Positions 6,763 through 13,256 of a stretch of 21,177 nt of DNA are shown here, in pieces. The position numbers and the translations under genes were made by a program. A model generated the notes under the pieces. That model worked only from the letters and a program-made list of their open reading frames with translations. It ran no database searches and was not told the origin of the DNA. Source of the stretch: Bacteroidaceae bacterium. Lineage in GTDB: Bacteria > Bacteroidota > Bacteroidia > Bacteroidales > Bacteroidaceae. The number at the start of each line of letters is the position of its first letter. The first letter of the stretch is position 1. The stretch spans positions 1-21,177 of the forward strand of contig CAAGNV010000007.1 in NCBI GenBank assembly GCA_900771425.1. The letters run 5' to 3'.

Positions 6763-8754
6763 ATGAAACAAATTCTTACAAACTTAAAGGTCTTATTGAC
6801 CTTAATGCTACTCTGCGGAGTAAGTAGTGTGTGGGCAGGCAATGTATTTGAACTTGTCACAAATGCAAACCAACTTAAATCAGGCAGTAAATACATTATT
6901 GCATCTGCCGAAGACAAAGGCAAAGTTTCCGTAATGCAAGCTTATGTAAGCGGAAATAACTGTAAAGCACTTACAGGAATTGCTGTTGCAGACGGAAAAA
7001 TTACAGCTACATCTGGCATGGGTATCTTTACTCTTGGTGGCAAAGCTGATGAATGGACACTTAATGATGGTACTTATTATTTGTATGCAGCTGGAGGTAC
7101 TAGTACAAAGAATAATTACCTTAAAGGTGAGGCTGAGTTAAGCAGTAATGCTGATTTTTGGAAAATCACCATTGCAGCAGATGGTGCTGCCACAATAACA
7201 ACAATTGATGGAACTGTAAAGAAAAACACTCTTCAATATAATCCGAATAATGGCTCACCTTTGTTTTCTTGTTATTCAGCAACTCAAGAATCTGTATATC
7301 TGTATATAGAAACATCAGGAACTGGCAAGGAAACATTTAAGGTTAATATTGAAACAGTTGAAGGTGGTACGGCTAAAGCATCTCCTGCTGAAGCAGAAGC
7401 CGGTACAGATATTGTATTGACTGCTACACCTGATGCAGGTTATCAATTTACTTCATGGGATGTTAAGGCTGGAACTACTCCTGTCACAGTAACTGACAAC
7501 AAGTTCTCTATGCCTGCAAGCGATGTAAATGTTAAGGCTACATTTACAGCAATTCCTACTCATACAATCGTAATTAATGGATCTACTTTTGGTACAATCA
7601 CTTCAAATCCTGAGGCTTCAGCTTATGAAGGACAAACAGTTACTATTAATGCGGTTGCAAATGACGGCTATGCATTCTCAAAATGGACAGTTACTGGTGC
7701 TACCGTTGTCAATGAGACTTCTTCTTCAACAACCTTTGTTATGGGTGAAGAAAACGTAACTGTTTCTGCAACGTTTGAAGAATCTGCAGCAACTACTTAC
7801 GACTTCACTTCGATTTATGACTTTAGTCAATGGACTTCTACATATATGGCACATACAGAAGAATATTCTGCTGCAAATGTGACGTTTGAAAAGGCAAATA
7901 AGCAGCAAAATACTATAACTGACTGCCCTGTAACAAAAGGACAGCCTGTAGTTGTTTCACTGAAGTATGGCCAGACATTTAAATCAATCAAATTTGAATG
8001 TAAACAGTGGGCAGCAAAGAAGCAGACTTTGACACTTAAATATTATAATGCCGAAGGCGAATGGACTGATTTAGGCGTTTCATCAGACAATTTTGCAATA
8101 TCTTGTGATGAAATACCTGCAGGCGTAAGTGAAATTATGCTGAAGTTCAGCAGCACAGACAACCAAGTAGGTATTAAGTCTGTTACATTCGAAACAAACA
8201 AATCTACAAAGTCATTTGACGTAACATTCCCTGCATCGGGTTGGGCTACACTCTATCTTGACTTCGCAGCAACAATTCCTTCAGGTGTTAAGGCTTATAT
8301 CCTTGATTCTTATGACGAGGATGTAGCTCATCTTGCACTTTATGACCAGCCTGCACTTCCTGAAAAGACTGCAGTTCTTCTCCAAGGTTCTGACACCAAG
8401 ACATTCACAGAGACAGAAGGTGGCCTTGGAGGTGTTAAGAATCTCTTCAAGGGTCAAAGCATGGGTTCTTTAATTGACGAAAGTTCAGTGTATGTGCTCA
8501 ATGCAGCTGGGTCTATTGAAGACATTCCTATGTTCTCTCTTTACACAGGTACAATCCTTCATGGCAATAAGGCTTACCTCGATCTTCCTGCAGCAGGTGC
8601 TAATCTCACATTCGTATTCGATAATGCTACAGCAATCAAGACTGTTGGTGAAACAAAGGCAAGCACACTCCGTGTGAACCTCGCTGGTCAGGTAGTTGGT
8701 AAGGACTACAAGGGTGTTGTAATCGAGAACGGTAAGAAGTTCCTCAACAAATAA
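6763..8754 (+). CDS. Large secreted protein with two InlB-type bacterial repeats and T9SS-like tail
   Basis: A 663-residue protein with a signal peptide (hydrophobic 9-24, cut after VWA). Residues 26-185 form a beta-rich domain I cannot assign. Two bacterial repeat domains (InlB B-repeat type) follow at about 188-262 and 264-339; each has GT.. near the start, a GYQF.SW or GYAFSKW core and an ATF end. Residues 342-487 look like a beta-sandwich, possibly carbohydrate-binding. From 490 comes the SFDVTFPASGWATLYLDF block common near the C-termini of Prevotella surface proteins, then LAGQVVGKDYKGVVIENGKK, like the final strand of a type IX secretion sorting domain. No catalytic motif is seen, so adhesion or binding is the guess. 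The first two thirds are AT-richer than neighbouring genes. A small-protein gene follows at 8850. Confidence 0.75.
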   Translation: MKQILTNLKVLLTLMLLCGVSSVWAGNVFELVTNANQLKSGSKYIIASAEDKGKVSVMQAYVSGNNCKALTGIAVADGKITATSGMGIFTLGGKADEWTLNDGTYYLYAAGGTSTKNNYLKGEAELSSNADFWKITIAADGAATITTIDGTVKKNTLQYNPNNGSPLFSCYSATQESVYLYIETSGTGKETFKVNIETVEGGTAKASPAEAEAGTDIVLTATPDAGYQFTSWDVKAGTTPVTVTDNKFSMPASDVNVKATFTAIPTHTIVINGSTFGTITSNPEASAYEGQTVTINAVANDGYAFSKWTVTGATVVNETSSSTTFVMGEENVTVSATFEESAATTYDFTSIYDFSQWTSTYMAHTEEYSAANVTFEKANKQQNTITDCPVTKGQPVVVSLKYGQTFKSIKFECKQWAAKKQTLTLKYYNAEGEWTDLGVSSDNFAISCDEIPAGVSEIMLKFSSTDNQVGIKSVTFETNKSTKSFDVTFPASGWATLYLDFAATIPSGVKAYILDSYDEDVAHLALYDQPALPEKTAVLLQGSDTKTFTETEGGLGGVKNLFKGQSMGSLIDESSVYVLNAAGSIEDIPMFSLYTGTILHGNKAYLDLPAAGANLTFVFDNATAIKTVGETKASTLRVNLAGQVVGKDYKGVVIENGKKFLNK

Positions 8755-8767
8755 TCAATCATCAATG

Positions 8768-8812
8768 CCATTCCGCTGCCTTCCCTCTTCATGTGTGGGG
8801 AGGCAGGGGATG
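8768..8812 (+). other. Long hairpin between the secreted protein and the small ORF
   Basis: CCATTCC-g-CTGCCTTCCC (8768-8785) pairs with GGGGAGGCAG and GGGATGG (to about 8812) with two G-T pairs. No T-run follows. It may stabilise or process the mRNA between the two genes rather than terminate it. Confidence 0.4.
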
Positions 8813-8849
8813 GAAATCATAAACGCTAATAACTTAATACAATAGAATT

Positions 8850-9020
8850 ATGAAGACTTATATTCAACCAGCAGTTAAGGTAACTGAAATCAATGCTGTT
8901 ACAATGATTTGTGCAAGTAATGAGGGCTCAACTCTTGACGGAATCCTTGATGGCACAACTAGTGCTCAGGGCTCTAAGGTACGTGCTTGGGAAGTTCTCG
9001 GTGAAGAAGAGGAACTCTAA
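8850..9020 (+). CDS. 56-aa small protein of the Bacteroidales 'MKxYIxPxxxV' type
   Basis: ATG at 8850 opens 56 codons ending in TAA at 9018-9020. The protein begins MKTYIQPAVKVTEINAV, has ICASNEGS at 20-27, then a Gly/Thr/Ser-rich middle and an acidic end (GEEEEL). I know this layout (MKK-Y-I-x-P start, Val-rich strand, short Ser/Ala segment, polar tail) from many unannotated small proteins of Prevotella and Bacteroides; their function is unknown to me. The upstream sequence is A/T-rich like that before 6763, and the gene precedes a strong terminator, so it is probably co-transcribed with the secreted protein. It has no conventional signal peptide. Confidence 0.65.
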   Translation: MKTYIQPAVKVTEINAVTMICASNEGSTLDGILDGTTSAQGSKVRAWEVLGEEEEL

Positions 9021-9054
9021 CCCTTCGGCCTTGTACACATAGACTTAAAGACCA

Positions 9055-9093
9055 AAAGTTCCCCGAACCACAACATGCGGTTCGGGGAACTTT
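9055..9093. terminator. Bidirectional terminator between convergent genes
   Basis: AAAGTTCCCCGAACC (9055-9069) pairs perfectly over 15 bp with GGTTCGGGGAACTTT (9079-9093), with a 9-base loop. It lies between the plus-strand small ORF and the minus-strand hydrolase, with A's and T's at the stem base serving both directions. Confidence 0.9.
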
Positions 9094-9159
9094 CTGTTTG
9101 TATGCTTTAGTCGTTTGTGTGCTGCCTGTTCGGGTGGCGACGGTTGACGGGTGCTTGCA

Positions 9160-9930
9160 TTATCGGTGGTGGCTGAATAGCCAGTCGAGTGCAGGTGTTG
9201 GGAACGGTGCGTTGCAGGCTTGATAGTGCTTGTGCCCTTGCAGTATCACGTAGTTGAGGTCGCAGTGGCGTTGTTGCAGTTCGGCTACGTATGGTGCCAT
9301 GACGGCCGGTCCATATACTTCGTCGTTCTCGCCGGCAACGAGGCAGAGCGGTGTCTTGGCTGCCTTTTTGATGTTGACGAACCGCTTGAGGTTGTCGAGT
9401 TTCGGGCTGCATACTGCTGGCATGGCAGCGGCGAAGTAGTTGGGGTAGTCGGTCACGAGCCGCCATACTCCGCTGGCTCCGAACGACTCGCCGAGTGCAA
9501 AGATGCGTGACGGGTCGATGTCGGTGTGGTTGGCGACGTAGTCGTCGAGGAAGTCCTTGACGACGTCGCTCATGTACTTGCCGAGCGGTGCGCTGTATTC
9601 GTTCCAGTGGCGCGACTCCTCGCACTGCGGCGCCACGAGTACTGCCTTGACGCCGGCGCTGTCGAGGTAGTGTGCCAACTGACGGTATGCCTTTACTGTC
9701 TGCTGTGTGTCGTTGTTATGGCCGCGTGCCTGGCGTGGGTGGAGGTAGAGCACCAGCATGCTTTGTCCTGGTTTGTCCTGATTGTAGGCTGCCTCGGTGT
9801 ATGGCAACCGCAATGAGCCATGCTGATACTTGTATTCCTGTGCCTCGATGTTTTTTGTGTTGATAGTGAATAGGATTGCTATTGTCAGCAGTGTGCCGAC
9901 GGTGCGGATGGTGTCGAATCGTAGTGCCAT
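9160..9930 (-). CDS. Secreted alpha/beta hydrolase (esterase-like)
   Basis: A 256-residue protein from the ATG at 9928-9930. The frame extends 14 codons further upstream, but that stretch contains the TATCTTTG -7 box, so the downstream ATG is the true start. A signal peptide covers about 1-30 (hydrophobic VGTLLTIAILFTI, cut after IEA). The alpha/beta-hydrolase fold shows the nucleophile elbow GESFGAS (Ser149), a likely acid in GENDEVYG (Asp203) and the His in QGHKHY (His233 or His235). It resembles the PHB-depolymerase/feruloyl-esterase-like family; acetyl- or feruloyl-xylan ester cleavage would suit a polysaccharide degrader, but no substrate can be read. It is separated from the DUF4252 gene upstream by its own promoter. 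Confidence 0.75.
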   Translation of the reverse strand: MALRFDTIRTVGTLLTIAILFTINTKNIEAQEYKYQHGSLRLPYTEAAYNQDKPGQSMLVLYLHPRQARGHNNDTQQTVKAYRQLAHYLDSAGVKAVLVAPQCEESRHWNEYSAPLGKYMSDVVKDFLDDYVANHTDIDPSRIFALGESFGASGVWRLVTDYPNYFAAAMPAVCSPKLDNLKRFVNIKKAAKTPLCLVAGENDEVYGPAVMAPYVAELQQRHCDLNYVILQGHKHYQACNAPFPTPALDWLFSHHR

Positions 9931-9958
9931 ATCTATTAGATTGTTTGTTTTTGCGGTG

Positions 9959-9989
9959 CAAAGATACGGCATTTTGTCGGAATAGTCAA
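9959..9989 (-). promoter_or_regulatory. Promoter of the alpha/beta hydrolase
   Basis: On the minus strand TTG (9987-9989) is followed after 20 bases by TATCTTTG (9959-9966), about 28 bases before the chosen ATG. It decides the start codon. Confidence 0.8.
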
Positions 9990-9998
9990 GTGAAATGG

Positions 9999-10478
9999 CT
10001 ATTTCTTTTTTGTGCCATTCACCATCGACTCCACGTCCTTGAGCGTGAACGTGCCGGAGAATGCTATCACGACGGTATCGTAGTCGGAGGTGGTGATCAT
10101 GATGATGGCGGACTGTTTCTTGCCTTCGTGATGGTAGATGCGCACCTTGTCGCCGTCGTCATCGACCTGCATCAGCAGTTCGTAGTTCTGGTTCTTTACT
10201 ATGTTTTCGGCTTCGCGCTTGAGTCGGGATGCCATGTCGTCCTCCATTGATGTGATGATCTGTATGGCATCGACCTTTGGTATGATGTTCTTCATGTTGG
10301 TTCCGGGGGCTGACGGCATGTTGAAAGCACCTGCCATGCGGAGCAGGGCCTTGGATATATAGACGTATGTCACGCCTTCCGTGTCGGAGTATTTCTCGAA
10401 TGCCTTGACCTGAGCCGATGCTGTAATTGTGGTGAGCATCAGCATGATGGCAAAAAGAATCTTTGTGTATGTTTTCAT
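9999..10478 (-). CDS. DUF4252 secreted protein, last gene of the ECF sigma operon
   Basis: 159 residues with a Sec signal peptide (about 1-23, cut after TASAQ). The mature part starts FEKYSDTEGVTYVYISKALLRMAG, typical of the Bacteroidetes DUF4252 family (a Phe-x-x-Tyr-Ser opening, then a strand with ISK). A second conserved block is SDYDTVVIAFSGTFTLKDVESM near the end. The family has no established biochemical role. The start lies 1 base after the stop of the membrane protein upstream, so the two are translationally linked. Probably a periplasmic partner or output of the sigma/anti-sigma pair; that is inference from gene order. Confidence 0.8.
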   Translation of the reverse strand: MKTYTKILFAIMLMLTTITASAQVKAFEKYSDTEGVTYVYISKALLRMAGAFNMPSAPGTNMKNIIPKVDAIQIITSMEDDMASRLKREAENIVKNQNYELLMQVDDDGDKVRIYHHEGKKQSAIIMITTSDYDTVVIAFSGTFTLKDVESMVNGTKKK

Positions 10479-10479
10479 A

Positions 10480-10827
10480 TCATTCGCGGTTTAGGTGGTT
10501 TATTCCTTTATTTATATTATAGGCGAGGAGTTGCAGTGCCTTCTCCGCTTCGGCGTAAGCCTGGTCGGGGTCGGTGTAGGTGTCCTGCTCGCCATTGTTC
10601 TGTGCTATAGCGGGCTTGAGTTCCGAGTGCTCGGGCGCAAGGAAATGCCAGCCTATGCCGAGGGCTACGGCAACGCACGCAGCGGCAGTTATGACCGTAC
10701 GTAAAGTGCGTCGTGTACGGATGCGTTTTTCCTTTTGTTCGGTCAGTTCCCACTCGTCAATCTTCGTCGAGAGTCGCTGTTCCAATCCTTCAGGTATGTC
10801 GATGTGTTCTAAGTCTTTGTAATCCAT
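10480..10827 (-). CDS. Small single-pass membrane protein, probable anti-sigma factor
   Basis: 115 residues: a charged cytoplasmic N-terminus (1-41, with IPEGLEQRLSTKIDEWE and an Arg/Lys-rich stretch just before the membrane), one transmembrane helix at about 43-63 (VITAAACVAVALGIGWHFL) and a 50-residue periplasmic tail with an alpha-helical AYAEAEKALQLLAYNINKG. It starts 8 bases after the sigma-factor stop. Position and topology match the small anti-sigma proteins after Bacteroidetes ECF sigma genes; no FecR or zinc-finger (HxxxCxxC) motif is present, so the assignment rests on context. Confidence 0.6.
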   Translation of the reverse strand: MDYKDLEHIDIPEGLEQRLSTKIDEWELTEQKEKRIRTRRTLRTVITAAACVAVALGIGWHFLAPEHSELKPAIAQNNGEQDTYTDPDQAYAEAEKALQLLAYNINKGINHLNRE

Positions 10828-10835
10828 GTTTGCTC

Positions 10836-11324
10836 TTATTTAAGCATTTCCCTTAATGTTGATTTCACTCGGCTCACTATCTTGCGTATGTGTGACGATG
10901 TGAGCCCTGTATCGTCTTGAATCTCAGAGTATGGCCGTTCCTCCACTATCCGCATCCGTGCTATGTGGCGCTCGCGGTCGGGCAGTCGGTCGAAGAGTGA
11001 CTGTGCGTGTGCTGCCTGTTCGCTGACCTCGAGCCGTTGCTCGGGATTGCCGTCGTCGGGCGGTTCATCCGTTGCATCGAGTTCGGTCGAAGTGTCAACC
11101 TTTTTCATCCGCAGCTGGTCACGGTACAGGTTTCGCATCATGGTCACGAGGTACGCCTCGTTTTGTGCCTCGGGCGGCAACTCATGACGCTTTGTCCAGA
11201 GTTTCAGGTAGAAGTCCTGCAGTAGGTCTTCGGCATCCATAGCATTACCGGTCGCATGGTACGCCACGCGATATAATGCCTTGTGAAAGCACAAATACTT
11301 CTGCTTAAACTCCTGAGCCGTCAT
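10836..11324 (-). CDS. ECF-type RNA polymerase sigma factor
   Basis: 162 residues. Region 2 spans about 10-76, with the -10-recognition helix DAEDLLQDFYLKLW (30-43). Region 4 spans about 108-160, with the start RLPDRERHIARMRIVEERPY and the helix-turn-helix around SEIQDDTGLTSSHIRKIVSR. This is a normal length for a minimal two-domain ECF factor. It heads a tight cluster (sigma, membrane protein, DUF4252), 82 bases downstream of another DUF4252 gene on the same strand. No separate promoter is visible in that gap, which is occupied by a gene fragment. The signal sensed is not readable. Confidence 0.9.
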   Translation of the reverse strand: MTAQEFKQKYLCFHKALYRVAYHATGNAMDAEDLLQDFYLKLWTKRHELPPEAQNEAYLVTMMRNLYRDQLRMKKVDTSTELDATDEPPDDGNPEQRLEVSEQAAHAQSLFDRLPDRERHIARMRIVEERPYSEIQDDTGLTSSHIRKIVSRVKSTLREMLK

Positions 11325-11330
11325 TAGTGA

Positions 11331-11417
11331 TCAGTTTTCCAGTTTCTCTTCTTCTGTCTTGGTGAACTCGAATGCTACTTTCTTGTCTGAGTCGGGATAT
11401 TTCTCTCTAATAGTTTT
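11331..11417 (-). pseudogene. Duplicated 3' end of a DUF4252/plug-like paralogue
   Basis: Read on the minus strand from about 11417 in a frame different from the overlapping gene end, this encodes NKTIREKYPDSDKKVAFEF and ends ...EEKLEN then TGA at 11331-11333. It mirrors the last residues of the adjacent full gene (QVKEKYPNSTKNIALIYKTV). There is no room for the rest of the gene. It appears to be the tail of a second tandem copy whose body was lost, possibly by recombination between copies. Confidence 0.65.
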
Positions 11418-12201
11418 GTTCTACGGTTTTATAAATTAGGGCAATGTTCTTGGTTGAGTTCGGATATTTCTCCTTTACCTGACTGCCGAACAATACGCCG
11501 TCGCAGAGATAACTTATCTTGTGGTTGATGAAGTCCTCTTGCTTGGCGTAATATTCATCAATGTCTTTGTAAGTGTGCAGTTCTGGATGAATCTGGCCAT
11601 CGATTACAATCAAGGGATCTTGGAAGTCAGGCCTGTAAAGTACATCATTCATCGAAATTTCCTTGTCTTCATCTTCTTCATCTTCTTCATCATCTGAGAA
11701 CCAGTCGTCGTCTGGCATTTTCTTCGCTTTGGCATAAATCATACCGGCAGATATGCCTTCGTCTGCTTGTTCCGGCATTGAGATACAGATGAGCATTGCA
11801 TCCATGATGGTGTCGCCCTTAGCCTCGTCCATTTTCATCATCATTCTCAAGTAGCTGCCCCCTTCGTCATTATGATTCATGACGGAATAACCTTTCAATG
11901 CCTTAACGTCCTTCTTTAACTTCTCGGCAACTGTCGGCTTACAATTGCTGATAGACAGTATCTTGTAGTCTAACACGAATTCAGGCATTTCAAGGTCTTT
12001 CATATCCATGATACCAATATTGATGTCATAATTGCCTTTCTCGTTAGGCTGGAACTTGCCATCTTTCAACATCTTGACTGCATCGATATACTCTGCTCCT
12101 TCTACTTTGCTGTACTTCTTGATGAGTCGTGCCGCTGGTTGTGCATTCATCGTCATTGCTGCAAATGCGATTGCGAATGTAATAAAAATAATTCGTTTCA
12201 T
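11407..12201 (-). CDS. DUF4252-like secreted protein with C-terminal plug-like segment
   Basis: 264 residues with a signal peptide (1-20, cut after MNAQ). The start of the mature protein, ARLIKKYSKVEGAEYIDAV, parallels the DUF4252 opening of the gene at 9999-10478. After a Met-rich middle comes an acidic stretch (164-181, DDDWFSDDEEDEEDEDKE). Residues 196-264 start DPLIVIDGQ and end YPNSTKNIALIYKT, resembling the short TonB-receptor plug-like tail seen in other Bacteroidetes proteins (PLxVVDG ... NGVILITTK), though diverged. Function is unknown. It is the first gene before the sigma cluster on the same strand and could be part of that unit. No consensus promoter is clear in the 80 bases upstream. 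Confidence 0.65.
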   Translation of the reverse strand: MKRIIFITFAIAFAAMTMNAQPAARLIKKYSKVEGAEYIDAVKMLKDGKFQPNEKGNYDINIGIMDMKDLEMPEFVLDYKILSISNCKPTVAEKLKKDVKALKGYSVMNHNDEGGSYLRMMMKMDEAKGDTIMDAMLICISMPEQADEGISAGMIYAKAKKMPDDDWFSDDEEDEEDEDKEISMNDVLYRPDFQDPLIVIDGQIHPELHTYKDIDEYYAKQEDFINHKISYLCDGVLFGSQVKEKYPNSTKNIALIYKTVEQNY

Positions 12202-12284
12202 GATTCGTTATGTTTAAAATTCGGTTGTCTCTATATGTATAAACGTATAAAGTAGGTGATTTGTGACACGGATAAGCGAAAAAA

Positions 12285-12492
12285 GGTTCTTCCGATATTT
12301 GGAGTGATGGTAAATATGCTTTCATCTCACAAGCGTCTGGAGGGCGCTACCTTGCCCTGTCATGTGTTGTACCGTCTTCCTGACGGATGTATAATAGAGC
12401 ATGGTTTCATTGCCCGAGCACACCTCCACTGCGTTTCGGTGTTCCCGGTTATTAACCACTCGCTTTGCTCGTTGTAGCGTCCTCCAGACGCT
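12285..12492 (+). repeat. Modular intergenic repeat, copy B (order S1-core-S2-S3-core')
   Basis: S1 (12285-12343), S2 (12332-12386) and S3 (12418-12492) correspond to copy A at 2369-2571, but S1 and S2 are inverted relative to S3 when the copies are compared. The 12-bp core AGCGTCTGGAGG at 12332-12343 and its exact complement CCTCCAGACGCT at 12481-12492 form inverted ends around S2-S3. Hairpins: CCGTC/GACGG at 12372-12386 and ACACC/GGTGT at 12420-12442. No gene is supported here. Confidence 0.75.
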
Positions 12493-12604
12493 GTCAGTGA
12501 GCCAACCGACTTTTACCGGACAACATTATTTTTATTTATCTTTATCTATTGATATTTTTGGTGCTTTGCGCTTGGAATCACTTGTTCATAAGTCATGCAT
12601 TGCT

Positions 12605-12660
12605 AACTTTTAACTTTTAACTTTTAACTTTTAACTTTTAACTTTTAATTTTTAATTTTT
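12605..12660. repeat. Heptamer repeat AACTTTT x6 then AATTTTT x2
   Basis: Six perfect AACTTTT heptamers (12605-12646) are followed by two AATTTTT heptamers (12647-12660). This is a simple-sequence tract likely to vary in copy number. Confidence 0.95.
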
Positions 12661-12729
12661 AATTTAATCGCTCCTAATTGCATAATTATGCATTTTTGAA
12701 TGTTCTCAAACACGCATTTTACTGTAGCG

Positions 12730-12841
12730 AAAAACGCAGCCAAATCTTAGCGTCGGAAGATTTGGTTCTTCGGCCGATAAGATTTGGTTCTTATGGCGAT
12801 AAGATTTGGTTCTTCCGGCCCGAAGATTTGGCTGCGTTTTT
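12730..12841. repeat. 22-bp tandem hairpin array B inside a 19-bp inverted repeat
   Basis: AAGATTTGG recurs at 12757, 12779, 12801 and 12823, exactly 22 bases apart; the first three continue as AAGATTTGGTTCTT, a mini-hairpin with AAGA/TCTT stem and TTTGGT loop. Flanking bases extend the stem differently per unit: GAAGA/TCTTC in the first, ATAAGA/TCTTAT in the second. The whole is bracketed by a perfect 19-bp inverted repeat, 12730-12748 and 12823-12841 (AAAAACGCAGCCAAATCTT and complement). GGTTCTTCCG of the third unit also opens module S1 at 12285. Confidence 0.9.
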
Positions 12842-13013
12842 GCCTTCTCCTAACTCGTATGATTATCAGGCATATATGAATTTGCGTTTCAACCACAGTA
12901 TCTCTCCCATTTCGGACAGGTACGCGAGTGCATAATTATGCATAAGTTGTATATTTATGCAGTTTGGCTTGTGGAATGTAAGGGGGATATATATATAAAA
13001 GGTGTAGGTATAT

Positions 13014-13062
13014 AAAAAAAGATGTGCCGACTCGGTTAGAATCACTTCTTTTTGGTCGGCAC
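13014..13062 (-). terminator. Probable gyrB terminator, displaced downstream
   Basis: GTGCCGAC (13024-13031) pairs with GTCGGCAC (13055-13062), with a 23-base loop. On the minus strand a run of seven T's follows (13014-13020). It is the first terminator-like structure after the gyrB stop, about 195 bases downstream, beyond the simple repeats. Confidence 0.6.
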
Positions 13063-13097
13063 GAGAATATATGTAAGAATTGAATGAAATGTTTCTT

Positions 13098-13256
13098 TAG
13101 TATATTGGTGGTTTAGTAGATTGGTGGTTTGGTAGATTAGTGGTTTAGGGGATTAGTGGTTTTGGTGGTTTAAGGGAGTTTGTGTCTATAAACTACTTAA
13201 CTCCTTAACTCCTTACCTGCTGACTCCTTACCTACTATCTCCTCAACTACTACCTT
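13098..13256. repeat. Simple repeats filling the gyrB 3' flank
   Basis: Bases 13098-13175 are imperfect copies of a TTTAGTAGATTGGTGG-like unit; 13190-13256 are TTAACTCC-type octamers and relatives up to the gyrB stop codon. The second block resembles the tract before the GH51 stop codon (4370-4433): both sit directly 3' of a minus-strand stop. Confidence 0.85.

Noticed and set aside
9931..9972. Longer start for the alpha/beta hydrolase
   Set aside because: The extension contains the -7 promoter box TATCTTTG and would displace the signal peptide from the N-terminus.
12730..12841. CRISPR array
   Set aside because: Units are contiguous with no 30-40-base unique spacers, and no cas gene is present. 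The same holds for arrays A and C.
12678..12935. 85-codon frame through array B
   Set aside because: It runs through 22-bp repeats; the apparent protein pattern comes from the repeat.
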